NCBI GenBank assembly: GCA_014773175.1
Contig: VXCM01000989.1
Location: forward strand, 281,533-345,532
DNA from: Lucifuga dentata
Lineage: Eukaryota > Chordata > Actinopteri > Ophidiiformes > Bythitidae
DNA: 64,000 nt
Reading direction: 5' to 3'
Positions within the stretch are counted from its first letter, which is position 1. Every line of letters starts with the position of its first letter. The notes under the pieces are model-generated. The model did no database searches. It saw only the letters and a list, made by a program, of their open reading frames with translations, and had not been told where the DNA came from. This document shows, piece after piece, positions 49,106 through 61,541 of the stretch. The position numbers and the translations under genes are program-made.

Positions 49106-51278
49106 CTGGAGAGAACACAGATGGAGAAAGAAAGCAGAGGGTTAGATGTCAAAGGGTCTCTTCCTCTCTTTCTCTCTCTCTCTCTCTTTCGTGCACGCGC
49201 GCACACTCACTTTGTTTGATGAATTTATCCAGGATAGAACTCCCTGTAGGTCAGGGAGACGAATGCATCCCTCCCATTAGAGACGGAGCTGATTAAACTG
49301 TCAAAAACCTAATAAAATATTCATTTCATTTTGGCAGAGAATTATTACATGACTTCCTAGGCTTACTGTTATTAAGCTTCCTGCCCAACTTAATTGATTA
49401 ATCCAATTTTAGACATAATCTTGTATGTTTTCCATCAGTAACCACCTGCAGCACAGCGACATATGGAAACCCACACTACACACACTCTGTATTGTCAAGA
49501 ATGACTTCATATTCCCTAAAGCCCTGTGACAGGATGGAGCATGTTTCAGAAATGTGTTGTTGACTCCCCAGACATGAAATCTCCAAACTGATCAACCTCT
49601 ATTAGTCAGTGCTGTGTAATTTGCTGGATTCTTTTAAAATAACCCATATATGATTCATGAATCGTTTCTTTTAAAAAATAGGGAGTGTAAACTTGAAGAA
49701 CAAATTATATTATTTGGAGTGCAACAAACAAAAACATACATGACTACAGCAGGGAAGAAAGGAAATGTAACACACGGACTCACACACACAGTGGCATGGC
49801 GGTCCATTCATACTTACAAGTACATGGGCTTTAAGAGGAGATGAGATGGTTTCTCATTGACATGGTAGAGTGGGAATGGGTCAAATCCACCAATGAAATC
49901 AACTGAAAGCAAAGGATTACATACATAAATTATGAAACAAATAAAAGAGAGAAGACAAACAGAAGAAAATAAAATGTGATCAAGACTCATGAAAAAAGTT
50001 GAAATACTACTCAAATGTGGAATGAAATGGAAATAAAAGGGAGGTGGGAGCAGATGTAATGCAGGGATGTTAAAGGCTTGCCAAGTAAAAAAAGAGAGTA
50101 TACTTGAAGTATAGTTGTATTTGAACTGACCAATTAAAAATTCACCTTAAAAACATCTCTGCCTAAACGTTTTCATCTGTGTCTACCTCAAATCAGAGAA
50201 AAAGCTCAGGAGCAGGTGAAAGCTGGCTAGCTGTCATAATAGCCTATAAGCCTTTTTATCTCTCACAGGTGGAGGTGACCTTCACAGCCACCTACTGAAC
50301 GCTCAACCCCTCCTGTTTATTCTCACCCAAGAGTTCAGATGCTAAGCAGGGCGCAAAGGAGAAAACGAGTGTTATGTGGCCTGGAGAAAAAGAAAGACAT
50401 GTTGATTGTTAGTGTAGTATGCAGAGAGATGTGTTTAAGGTCAAAGAAAAGCTTGGAACAGAAGAGCTGGGAGAGAAAGCTGGAGGAGGACAAGGAGAGG
50501 ACGAGGTGTGTCACACTTGACATGCTGAGTGACAGGAGACCAAAGAGATTAGGGTGAAGGGCTACATGTAAGGAAGCCAACATGTCCAGGAGCTTTGGAT
50601 ATAAACTATATAAACCTCCTATAAACAGTGAGAAGAGGAGGTAAAGAACAGACAAGAGGATAACTGAGCCAGACAAAAATGGGCAGATCTGTTGCTTTTT
50701 TGGGAGATCTGACAGCTGTAGGGGAAAACACACACGAGCCAGCCATGGCAACTACTGTGAGGCTAAAATCAGCTCTGCTCTGATAACAGACAGATAGATA
50801 AAAGGGTCATCTGGTGAATACTGATAGGTGAGCAGGATGAGAGCATAGAGCTACAGGCTGCTGTGAAGGGCCCAACCTTTTCCTCTGACCTTGCTCTGCT
50901 TCCTGGGGTTCTCTGTTTCATCTAACAGTCAGATACACACACACAGATACACAGACCTCTGTCCTGCTCTTTTCTGTGCCAGTGATTTTCCCATTACAAG
51001 CATGTGGAGATTTATTTCCTGCCATGATAGACAGCGTGCTGTGGAATATGGCTAGAAGATAATGATCCAGGCCACTTTGTCTTCTGATCTCCAACCTAAA
51101 ATAAGACCGAATCAACTCCAACCAACACATGTTGATGAAATGGAAATCTCACGCCTGTCATTTATGTCTGGCCTGGCATCCACCCTGATTCCTGTTCTCT
51201 ATCAAGGACTTAGGTTTCCAAACTCAAAACTGGCCCACATGGGACCCTTTGTCTCCAAACCTAATGACCTGAAAATAT

Positions 51279-51320
<42 letters not shown>

Positions 51321-52477
51321 CTAATCTACCAATTTTACATTTAACTCAGATTGCATACCTCCACCAAGGCCAACAAAATCCCCAATAAACCCCCCAATCC
51401 CTACTGTAAAAGACTAGGCATTTATTACTCAAAACTTATCTATTTAAATGTCATTAATTTTTTTATCAAGTTTTCACATTTAATGTGAGGAAATAACATT
51501 TTCATTGTCAAAATCAACATTAATGTTTGATAAAATTATCTGTATATTATCATGTAATTAATGTATGTATGTGTATCTGCAGTGCGTTTATGATCGGGAT
51601 CATCATCAAAATATGCTGATTTTTTTTTTTTTTTNTTTTTTTTTTTTTTTGAGGATGAGGAATGAGAAAATGCATATGGAGGTTAATTGGACTAAGCAAC
51701 CTTGATTTATGGCAATTTCAATTTTTTTATGGTGTTTATATGACATTTGGAAAAAAAAACTGATCTACTGCCTTAATCAAAATATAATGTACTGCCTGAG
51801 GCAAGCATTTAATCCAAGTCGCTGGCCTCCGATGGTCAAAATGGGGAAGAAAATGGATATGAGACTTCAATGGCAAAAACTAAACTTTTTGATGCTATTA
51901 ATTGACTGTCGTGATTTCACTGTGATGCGATCCATTTTTGAGAAGCATGTAACGTGTTCTTCATGCTCCCTTTGTTAAAAAGAAACAACACTCTGAAAAT
52001 GGTGGAAAGCTTCTTGTACAAAAGTTGATTTGTATATGTGTGTGAGTCATGACAAGTATGTAGGTCAGTGGTCAAAGCGTCTCTGTGAGGCCATCAAATA
52101 AGCAGAGTAATGTAAGACAGTTTCACTTCAAGTGGAAAAAGGTTGATATCAGAGGACCTATACTCAACCAAGAGGACACTGAGAATACAATATATCACTA
52201 CTGCATCTCCCACCATGTGTGTGTGTGTGTGTGTGAGAGAGGTTGCCAAGCTGAGAGTGAAATTCAGCATGGGCATAGCGATAAAGGGAAAAAAGAAGAG
52301 GGGGAAAAGACAGGGATGGTGAGAAAAAAAGATAGAAGCATGCAGAGGTGTGAGAGGAAGACAAGGAGAGACGAGAGAGAAACAAAGAGAGTGAAGGAGA
52401 GAAATGGCAGACAGATAGAGACAGACTTCACAGCATGTCTGTGAGGCTGGCAGCGATAAGATAAGAGGCACAGCTGT

Positions 52478-52532
<55 letters not shown>

Positions 52533-54521
52533 GTCACCTAGACACATACACACACACACACACATAGAGCTCCATAAATTTGGCTCCCTCATTTTGCAAT
52601 ATTGTCTCTCTGTCCTCACGCCATTACCCAGACATCAATCCACTCTTTCACTTTAAAAACCAGTAGAACTCTTTTATTCTTAGTTATTTTGCATATGAAA
52701 ACTTTAGGGATGTTTTGCTGAAAAATTTATTTGAAGTTAATCATCCATGCAAAAAGTTCTTACAGTAGTAGTACTCCAACAGCTTTGGAGCACAGACCAT
52801 GAGCATGCCTGGAAACTGTGTCTGTGCTGATTATATTTGCATGAAAATTAAGAGGTGGGGACCTTTGCCAAGAAAAATGTAGGCAAACTGTTGCTGTCAT
52901 GAACTGATTTCTTTGTAAACTGTCAGTGACTGTGTGTGCATGTTAAACTTTGATTATTTGCATATTAATCACTGTGACTGAAGATCATCCATTTGTAATA
53001 TCCCAGAGCTTATTTTATCCTGTTAATCATATCTTCACTGACACTATGTGCGGTATTTTCAGGGTTTAAAAGGAAAATGTAAGGCTTCTTTAACTAGAGC
53101 TGTTTTTTTTTTAATCACACAGCTTGAAATGTGTTTACAGGATTTTAAAATAGTATATTACTTCTACAACACTACTGTATATATGAGCACCAGAACAAGA
53201 GGAACACATGCACCACATCGCAAATGTCTGTTTCCTGAAGGCTTTCTTCACAAGGCAGGAGGTTAAAATCATTAATTTGCAATTTGAACTCTAATCTTGT
53301 TAAGTGTGTGGGACTTGAAATCGAAAATTAATTAATTTGATCTGCTCCCACAGCTTAGTAATGAATAAATCAATGAATTAGAGTTTCAACTATACTCATA
53401 AGTATGAGCTGAAGTGGTGCATTATCGCTATTATTGGGTCAGCACATCTCACTAAAATTAAGTTAGCAATTCTAAAAGTCTAACAAAATTAATGAATTCG
53501 AATTTTCACTCAGCAGTTATGCATTTATTTAAGTGTTAGGTAAAATGGCTCAAAATGATTTTTGAGCGTGCATCCATAAATCCATCCATCCATCCTTCCA
53601 GTTGAATGTCTACTGAGTGGATTTTCTGGAGTTCTGACTCAGCACAGAGTAGCAGCATAATTAGCAGACATGCTAAAGCAAACTTAAGCCATAGCGAGGC
53701 AGCTAACTCCGTGACCTACTTTACAAAGAGGATTTTCCCATCACAGTCTGTCCAAGTACAGTATCTGCCCAATAGCTGTGACCAATTCACACATGCACAC
53801 TTCTATCCTACACATACACACAGGAGAGAGATGCACTACAAAAAAGACTTATGCACATACATAGACAAAACGGGATAATCATAAAAGATAGAACACACAT
53901 AAGCACACACACAGACAGACAGACACATTTTAATAATTTATGTCCACACAGAGAACAATAAGGCAGAACATAAACACTAGGATGGGCACAAACACACACA
54001 CACATGTACAAACACATGCAAAAACACACACATCCACTCTCTATTAATAAAGTCTGAGCCATGAACTGATGATGCTTGTTATTCTCCCCCTGGTGTCTTC
54101 ATGGCTCGTGTGTGTGATTCTGCTGTTCTTTATACTGGAATCTAACCCTCTCTCTAGAGAATACGTGTGTGCTCAGTGTGCGAACAATTCCTGACATAGC
54201 TTCTTATTGCCAAAAAGCTCATCTTGTCCTTTGTTGTTTGCTCCTGTGTATTGCCCCGTCCCTCTTTCCCCTCCCTTTCTGACTCCTGACAAACGCCTCC
54301 CTCATCTCCCCTCGCTTTCTCATCTTCCGCTCTCCTTCTCTCTCTCTCTCTTCTCTTTCTGCCTCTCCTGAGGTTTCTTTTTACCTTTCTTCTCGTGGGG
54401 AGGGGCAATCGGCTGTGGAAATTATTGAGCAACAAGGGGCTTAATGAGCTTGATACACGAGTGACCAGAGACCTCTAACTTTTTACAAACACACCTCATT
54501 AGTGGGTAAGAGCAAGAGATG

Positions 54522-54552
<31 letters not shown>

Positions 54553-54584
54553 GATNCCTCATTAGTGGGTAAGAGCAAGAGATG

Positions 54585-54615
<31 letters not shown>

Positions 54616-56724
54616 GATGATTTTGCCCACACCAGCAACATAATATATGATTATTTTATCTACCTGTGAAGAAACTAGTAAAGGAAACAAAGCAAATTAA
54701 GTAGAAGTGAAGAGAAGGAAAAGTTCTGAGATTCTGAGGCGCCATGAAGCTCAGAGCCTCTACAAAAGACTTCAAATGACTGAGGGAAGTAAGAGCAGCA
54801 GTGTGCTTTCTGTGCGTGCGTGCATGCGTGTGTGCTTGTGTGCATGCACCTGTGACTGCATACATGAATGTCTGTGTGTGTGTGTGTATATGCATGTGTG
54901 TGTGTGCAGGAAAAGGCCTGATTTCAATAACAAAGAGCTATCAGTGGGAAGCAGTGTAGCAACATTTTACTCCAGCACCATCTGTTCTGCTTTCACTCAT
55001 ATTTTCTGTAACCTTTCCTCATTGCTCTTTTGTAATTTTTGTCTGGACTTTTGTGTTTTTGAGAGCAGACATGTGTCCGCTGTGATCTTAAACAAACACA
55101 TTCTGTGCTATCCATCCCTGCTGATGTTCAAAGGTCACCAGAAACAAAAGAAAAGAGATAACTGATGAGGAAAAAGTCTTTTTTTTTTTTGTTAGTTGAC
55201 TCCCCTCTTGTGCAAATGGTACTGCCCTCCAGGGGTTACNTTTTTTTTTTTTGTTAGTTGACTCCCCTCTTGTGCAAATGGTACTGCCCTCCAGGGGTTA
55301 CTTAAGGGTGATTTATTATGAAGTGCTTCTGTCCAAAGCTGGGGGGAAATCGGTTGGGTGGTGATGGTAACCACTCACAGCCAGTGAATCTCTGGTATGT
55401 GACCACCAAAGAACTGCTGGGACTTCTGCTGAAGCACGCACATAAACCACATCACAATTCCCCTGAATTACACCAGTTTGCTGTTCAAGATGTAATCAGT
55501 GTGTGTAGTTCTTTGTTCATTAGCCTGTTTTCAAATCAAATTAGACTTCTGCTGTGGTCTGTCAAATTCTTCATAATTAGTATTCTAGCAACAACTACAC
55601 AGTGGAGTATGAATATGTAGAAATACTACATGGGTATCACAGAGAGAGCTGATCCATTCAACCATTACAGATCCAACAACATGACACCCACTACTGCACT
55701 GACTAGAAAAATGCAACATTATTTGGTTTGTGGTATCGTGGAGGGTGAAAACATCAGCGTGGTACAGCTGACGAGGCTGAAATGTGTGAGGGCACATTCT
55801 CACGCATGTGGACATAAATACGCATACTAGAGTTTCTGCAGCACTAATCAGATATTTATGAGTCTCAGGGACCATCAGATCAAATGTTTCCTGTTCTCTG
55901 ATTGGCTATCCTCCAGCTTGACCTCTGACCTACTGCCTATGAGGTCAACAGAGCTGGGCTATTTATCACAAGTGTCTCTCCTCTGGTTTCTCCTTCTTCT
56001 CTTGTGTCTCATTTAGTATTTTATGCTCCCCTGTCGTCTTTTTAACCACACCCGCTTTATGCATGACAGGGAAAGATTGAGAGACCTCAACTGAAACCAT
56101 GTTGAAAGTTTAACACACACATACACACACACACACACTGATATGCACCCGCAGAAACCAATACAGACAGGTGCTGTGGTCCTCTTATAGAACTCTTTTA
56201 CGTGTTTGGGTAGCTGAAAAACACTTATCCTACCCAGGAAACAGACAGCTGGATAGACAAACAAAGGGCAACTGGAGAGAAGAAAGTGAAGAAAAGGAAA
56301 ATCCATAGTAGATTAAAGGAGGAGAGGAACATGTTTATGACACTAGTGAAGGAAAAACAGTGAGGACGACACAGCATGAGAAGGAGAGGGAGATGAGGCA
56401 TGGAGTAAAAGAATGCGAAGTGAAAGGAAAGAATGGTTTGAAGGAGCGGGTGTGGAGAGGTAACACATGGCTCCTGTGGTGGTGGAGGGAGAATGAGAAC
56501 CCAGCTGGTGTGGGGGAGGAGAGAGGAGGGAGAGAAGAGTTGGAGTGGTGAAAGTGTCAGTGGGACAGGAAGAGCTGAAGAAAGATGTGGCCATGTTCTT
56601 CTGAAGCCTGTTGTTAGTGTTTTCCATCACATCTGTGCGTGGGTTCGAGTGTGCTTCATTCATTGTTGCAAAAGTCCAGTTTGGGATGTGTGCATTTGCG
56701 TGTGCATGGGTGTGTGCGTACATG

Positions 56725-56762
<38 letters not shown>

Positions 56763-56923
56763 CAACTCACAGCTGTCCTCCTCCTCAGTAATTGCGCTGA
56801 CGACGTAACAGGCGTACACAAAGCCCAGGAGCTGTGAACACACAAGCAAACAACACAACTTACACAGAGAAGACAGTGCACAGTTTATATATACGTGTGT
56901 GCGTGCGTGTGTGTGTNGTGTGT

Positions 56924-56955
<32 letters not shown>

Positions 56956-57493
56956 ATCACATCTATCTTCCAGTGAATGGAGCTTGGAGTGTGTCATTGA
57001 AAGAATTATACACTTTACTGGTGATTAGCTATGGCAAATTAATTATTTGATGCGGTTAAAAACATTTATGAAGTGATTAATTAAATGTACATTTAATTAT
57101 ACATTCTAATTATTCCAGTGGCATACTCCAGGCTCCACAGCACTGAGCTTTAATTTAAGGCAATAAATCGATTTTTTTCAACTGCCATGTAAACTCCATA
57201 ATCAAATTGAAATCAGCACGAATTCACATTGGCTTACTGCAAGTAACTGACCTTGATTAAGCGATTATGCGATCGATTGGCTCATAATCGGCATAGCAAT
57301 CTCTGCCGATTATGAGCCAATCGATTATGGTGTGCTTTCCCTCATAAACCGATTAAGAAAAGAGTCATGTAAATGTGTTTTACTGCACATTTTTGCCTTA
57401 ATTGCAGTACAGATAAAAGCCAGATTAAACTGATTTGTAAATCTGAAATTGTTTCACACAAAAATGGAAATAGAAGATGAATGAAGCACACAG

Positions 57494-57525
<32 letters not shown>

Positions 57526-57698
57526 AAATGACTATAAATCACACAGTACACACAGCACTGAGGATAGCCTGAAACTGGCAGATGGCTGTCATCGTCACAA
57601 ACAGGCCCAGTGAGAGACAGTCACTCTCCATCCAGCCATCCATCATTTGGCCCTCCGCCATGCCAATTAAAACAGCGTTGGGCATGCTGCCCTCCTCT
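49096..57698 (-). CDS. nkain4: Na+/K+-transporting ATPase-interacting protein 4, 3' part of gene
   Basis: NKAIN proteins are small multi-pass membrane proteins that associate with the Na,K-ATPase beta subunit, mainly in neurons. Two exons are certain. 56831-56771 encodes [20 protein letters not shown], the last membrane segment and EEEDS motif. 49902-49818 encodes [18 protein letters not shown] and then [10 protein letters not shown]. They join in phase to give the family hallmark [24 protein letters not shown]. The second exon ends at a strong donor (TT/GTAAGT); a candidate final exon at 49105-49096 would add Ser-Thr and stop TAA. If that intron is retained, the frame stops at 49814. A candidate preceding exon is 57698-57554 (phase fits, weak donor). 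The N-terminal exons with the first membrane segments were not found and may lie beyond the right edge. The gene converges on birc7, as in human. Confidence 0.88.
49818..49902 (-). other. nkain4: nkain4 exon encoding the conserved cytoplasmic tail
   Basis: This 85-bp exon has acceptor CTTTCAG and donor TT/GTAAGT. It encodes [18 protein letters not shown] followed by [10 protein letters not shown], nearly identical to the tail of vertebrate NKAIN2, 3 and 4. Its first two bases complete the Phe codon begun in the 56771 exon. Confidence 0.93.
51285..51319. repeat. (GT)n microsatellite
   Basis: About 17 GT units in the nkain4 intron. Confidence 0.95.
52478..52532. repeat. (CT)n microsatellite
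   Basis: About 26 CT units with one TT interruption. Confidence 0.95.
54494..54618. repeat. identical 62-bp copies around N, ending in a GA run
   Basis: 54494-54555 is identical to 54557-54618 with N at 54556; each copy carries CCTCATTAGTGGGTAAGAGC and a GA run. Likely assembly artefact. Confidence 0.88.
55179..55301. repeat. identical 61-bp copies around N, starting in a T run
   Basis: 55179-55239 is identical to 55241-55301 with N at 55240. Each copy has twelve T and then GTTAGTTGACTCCCCTCTTG. Likely assembly artefact. Confidence 0.88.
56729..56760. repeat. (GT)n microsatellite flanking an nkain4 exon
   Basis: GT run that ends 11 bp from the exon boundary at 56771. Confidence 0.95.
56771..56831 (-). 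other. nkain4: nkain4 exon encoding the last membrane segment
   Basis: This 61-bp exon has acceptor TTCACAG and donor T/GTGAGT. It encodes [20 protein letters not shown] plus one base. The [10 protein letters not shown] and EEEDS pieces are diagnostic of NKAIN proteins. A GT microsatellite starts right after the donor side. Confidence 0.92.
56894..56956. repeat. (GT)n microsatellite with N
   Basis: GT run with CG variants, broken by an N at 56917. Confidence 0.93.
57155..57401. mobile_element. TTAA-flanked palindromic MITE in an nkain4 intron
   Basis: The element starts TTAAGGCAA (57155) and ends TTGCCTTAA (57401), giving TTAA target duplications and short inverted ends as in piggyBac-type MITEs. 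A perfect 22-bp inverted repeat (57272-57293 with 57304-57325) with a 10-nt loop lies within it. No coding capacity. It sits between the certain nkain4 exon at 56771 and the candidate exon at 57554. Confidence 0.45.
57554..57698 (-). other. candidate nkain4 exon upstream of the last membrane segment
   Basis: An open stretch of 145 bp lies between an acceptor-like TTCACCCAG and a weak GCT/GTGTGT donor. The phase joins correctly to the 56831 exon. It encodes a segment containing [14 protein letters not shown] and a hydrophobic run ending QFQAILSA. This loosely resembles the family segment HGMMDD...GC...LQILLA, which precedes LLGF in NKAINs. Likeness is weak, so it is a candidate only. Confidence 0.35.
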
Positions 57699-58177
57699 CT
57701 GGGTGAACACAGAATCCAGTGGGAGTGATTGTATGTGATGGTTGGCTATTTATATAACATTCATTCAACGTATAACTTGGCTTGGCTTATCTAATTACAA
57801 GAGGAATGGAGATGACTTGCAGGTCATTCATCTGTATCATTTGAGTTTTGTGCCATTTTTCATCCATAAACTATGTTTGGCCTTTATTAAAGTCATCCAT
57901 GCTCTATTGAGATTCAGATGAAATGTTTTATTTATGAATGAAACGCAGGTGTGTCCTGTAGAGAAGGAATGGCTCGGTCTCTGCATGGGCCAGATAAGAT
58001 ACAAAACTCTTCTCTCCGCTTCTCTCATTCTGTTTTATTCTCTCCAGTATCTAATTGCTGGTCTCAACCCATCCATTACAGCTGCAGTGAAATGGAGGTG
58101 AATTAGCATATGTATAAAGCCAGTGTCAAACACAAGATGGTGTTAACAGCAGGGGGCACACCCTGTTTTACAACTCT

Positions 58178-58179
<2 letters not shown>

Positions 58180-58210
<31 letters not shown>
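58180..58210. repeat. (GT)n microsatellite
   Basis: About 15 GT units. Confidence 0.94.
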
Positions 58211-58212
<2 letters not shown>

Positions 58213-58354
58213 ATGTGTGTTTTTCCTCTGCAAGTGTGTACATGTTTGAGTTAATATGCAGCCATGAGTGCACATTTGTTTAATTTTCATGAAGGGCTCT
58301 TGTTGCTCTTGTGGTCTTGGGATTGTGTCAAACATGGCACAGTCAACATGTGAC

Positions 58355-58359
<5 letters not shown>

Positions 58360-58398
<39 letters not shown>
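58360..58398. repeat. (GA)n microsatellite
   Basis: About 19 GA units. Confidence 0.95.
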
Positions 58399-58401
<3 letters not shown>

Positions 58402-59254
58402 GGGAAAAAAGAGCGTACAAAAATCAGTAAGCCTACGGATGTGCCTGTTATTCTTATTTTTTTTTTATTATCTCCATGTGCCATCCAAGTTCAAGTCAAG
58501 CATCCAAGTCTTGATGCTGCAATGGCTGATCTTAAATCCTGCACGTCTCCTATGGTTTTGGTATGTTTAGTTTGATGTGCAGTGAGCTAATAAGATCAGA
58601 GAAGCGAACACTTGGTGGCGTTTTGCTGGAGGCTTTGGCAGCCTGAGCCAATATAGCACAGTGTCCTCAATAATAAGTGACAACCTCACTTAGCTCAGAT
58701 ATCCAATAGCCTTAAATCATGCTCATAAAATTCCTCCTGCAGTTGTCACACACACACATGCACGCACGCAGCACCCTCAGTTTTCCTCTCTGAACTTCCC
58801 CCTGTCAGTTCTGGAGTTCAGGGATCATCTCAGAAATTAATATCATATTAATTAAGCTCATAAAAAGTCCAGGCTGTCCTCTGAGGCTCAATCTGAGTCC
58901 ACGGGGGCACCCCGCACTGACAGCTGACTCATTTGGCTGCCAGTCATTTATTTTTTACCTTGAACTCTGCAACATAAAAATATAAGCCTACAGAGCAATG
59001 TCATTCCACAATCTGAGAATCTCTATGCCTCTGTCTCCTCTCTGTCTTAAAGTGACTTAAGGATGTAAGAAAATGAAACAAGAGTAACATTACGATGTGG
59101 GAAAACATCAAACGCGAAGTCATCTCTCCGTAAGCCTTTGGTTATTATTTAGCATGTTGCAGGATAAAATGAAGGGGTAATGGAGGTAAGTTCAGCATTC
59201 TCTCTGTTTCTTCTGTCAGATAATGAGGGAGAAAGAAGTTCAAGGCCATCAGAC

Positions 59255-59285
<31 letters not shown>

Positions 59286-59641
59286 AGAACCAGGCCTGCT
59301 GCTGAGCTAGAAATAAAGGCTACTCCTATTTGCATAGGCTAATGAAGGTCAGTTTTCCACTGAATGTCTCAGTCCAAAAAGATGCATAACCATCTTCGCT
59401 GATAAACATCAGCCCATTGGGCATAAATCTCTTTCATGATCAAAGCCTGTGCTCTCCTCAGTTCTACAAAGTCACTCACTGCTTGTGTTTACAGAGCCAC
59501 TTTACTGAACCTGAAATTCAATTATTATTATTAGAACTACCCACTTTAGATCTTCCTTTCACACTATGCATTTATGATTGTCTGGCTGGTTTTTCTGTTA
59601 TGTGTTGGTAGGAATCAGATGCATCCTGACCACCGCCCACT

Positions 59642-59698
<57 letters not shown>

Positions 59699-59700
59699 TG
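59642..59700. repeat. (CT)n then (GT)n compound microsatellite
   Basis: About 21 CT units followed by eight GT units. Confidence 0.95.
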
Positions 59701-59830
59701 TGTGATGGATATCTGTGCTGATCTACAAGCTAATTAACACACTATTGATTGTGGTTCAGCATCAGGAGAAAACTCACTAAGTGTGCTACAATGGAAGAAA
59801 TTCTTAAGTAGAATATATCACTTGAGAGAA

Positions 59831-59832
<2 letters not shown>

Positions 59833-59873
<41 letters not shown>
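59833..59873. repeat. (GA)n microsatellite
   Basis: About 19 GA units. Confidence 0.95.
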
Positions 59874-59876
<3 letters not shown>

Positions 59877-59963
59877 ACATAAAGCTTGGGGATTAATTAA
59901 AGAACATTCTGCTTTACATTTAGGCAGCAGCTTCTCTGCAGAAAAGTAGACCCCTTTTTTCCA

Positions 59964-59965
<2 letters not shown>

Positions 59966-59995
<30 letters not shown>
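59966..59995. repeat. (GT)n microsatellite
   Basis: About 14 GT units. Confidence 0.94.
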
Positions 59996-59997
<2 letters not shown>

Positions 59998-61086
59998 GAC
60001 AGCTGCATGTTTGATGACAAACATGATGAGATGGGGACTGCAGGGACCGCATCCACCTGTTCTTTTCCAGCCAGCCCCCACTCCAAAAGGGGCACACACA
60101 CAGACACAGGCAGGCAGGCAGACACACACACACACATACACACACATGCATCTATACAGCCTATATCGGGCCACATGGGATTATCATGCATCTGTGAAGC
60201 TGATGTGCACCTCCCAATCTAATAACTTCAAACAACGCTGCTTGTCAACTTCTAAAAAAACATGACACAGAGAAGCTGCTCATGCAGAAATAACGGAAAG
60301 CTGGATGAAGAAACTGAACAAAGTGCCTAAATCAGCCCACAACAGCCTTTCTGAACCAAAGAACCATGAGACTGATGGTGAAAATGGTTCACACACACAG
60401 GAAGTTAAATAAAATCAAACCATGCAAACTCAACAAGCAGGAAAGAAAGTAATCATGGCACTATCCTTCAAAGATTCTTGTTTTTTCCTCACACATTCTC
60501 CTCATTCCTCTATTTTCTCTCTTCTTCTTGCCTTTTGTCAGAAGTTTAACAAGACTAAATATTAAAGGAAAATGAATCTGAGGGAAAATCCATTCTCTTG
60601 CAAAGCAAATTAACAATTAAAGCTCTTGGGGGAGACAGCTTTTGAAATATAATGGTGAGCACCACAGTCATGCTTTTGTGATATATTATGCAATCTGACA
60701 CACTCTTCAGTGGCTCGCTCGGTACTAATTTCTGCTTTGCTCCTGCTGCTCTTTGGTACCAGCCAGCAAATCTAAAAACTACATCATAAGTCTTTTAGGC
60801 CTAAAATCTTTATAATCCTTTGAGACAGATGATGAAAAACCAAATGTGCAGTTACACGGCAAATTCAGAGCTGATATATTAAAGGACATTTATACTGTTA
60901 TTATACCAGACAAGGGATGGCCACTTACTGATCGCTGACTGATTACGGGACTTCAAACACGAGCAGATCAGAGATCCCTCATGCAGCACGCACAGTCACC
61001 TCAGCAGTAACAGCTGTTCAGCATGAGAATTTGCAAGCTTAACGTGGACTTAATGGTCTTATCAAAGCTAGCATGACCCTTTGGAT

Positions 61087-61113
61087 GGGGAGTGGGGGTG
61101 GGTGGGGGTGGGT
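61087..61113 (+). other. potential G-quadruplex sequence
   Basis: Five runs of three or more G with 1-3 base spacers (GGGG AGT GGGGG T GGG T GGGGG T GGG). Matches the G4 consensus on the + strand. Confidence 0.6.
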
Positions 61114-61159
61114 CATGCTGTTTTCATGTGCTGTTTTATTGCTAAAGTGAACGAATTTG

Positions 61160-61368
61160 AAAAAAACACAAAATAAAGAAGAAAAAGAAAGAAAAAGCAG
61201 AAAAAAGGGAAAAAATAAAAAAGGAAAAAAGAAGGGAAAAGAAAAAAGAAAGAAAAAAAGACAAAAAAGAAGAAAAAAAGAAGAAAAAGAAAAAGAAAAA
61301 AGAAAACAAAACTAAAAAGAAAGAAAAAAGAGAAGAAAAAAGAAAAAAGAAAAAGAAAAAAAAGAAAC
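61160..61368. repeat. about 210-bp almost pure polypurine (A/G) tract
   Basis: Nearly uninterrupted A and G (AAGAAAAAG-type units) run up to a CA run and the assembly gap. On the minus strand it is a long pyrimidine tract of the sort that can form triplex DNA. It is probably why the assembly breaks here. Confidence 0.85.
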
Positions 61369-61387
61369 ACACACACACACACACACA

Positions 61388-61500
61388 NNNNNNNNNNNNN
61401 NNNNNNNNNNNNNNNNNNNNNNNNNNNNNNNNNNNNNNNNNNNNNNNNNNNNNNNNNNNNNNNNNNNNNNNNNNNNNNNNNNNNNNNNNNNNNNNNNNNN
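61388..61500. other. assembly gap of 113 N
   Basis: Run of N between a CA run (61367-61387) and a GA run (61501-61539). The missing sequence is most likely more simple repeat. Confidence 0.99.

Positions 61501-61541
<41 letters not shown>

Larger units (their letters stand above)
49906..56770. other. nkain4 intron of about 6.9 kb
   Basis: Lies between two certain nkain4 exons. Contains microsatellites (51287, 52479, 54530), N artefacts (51635, 54556, 55240) and no supported coding exon. Confidence 0.7.
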
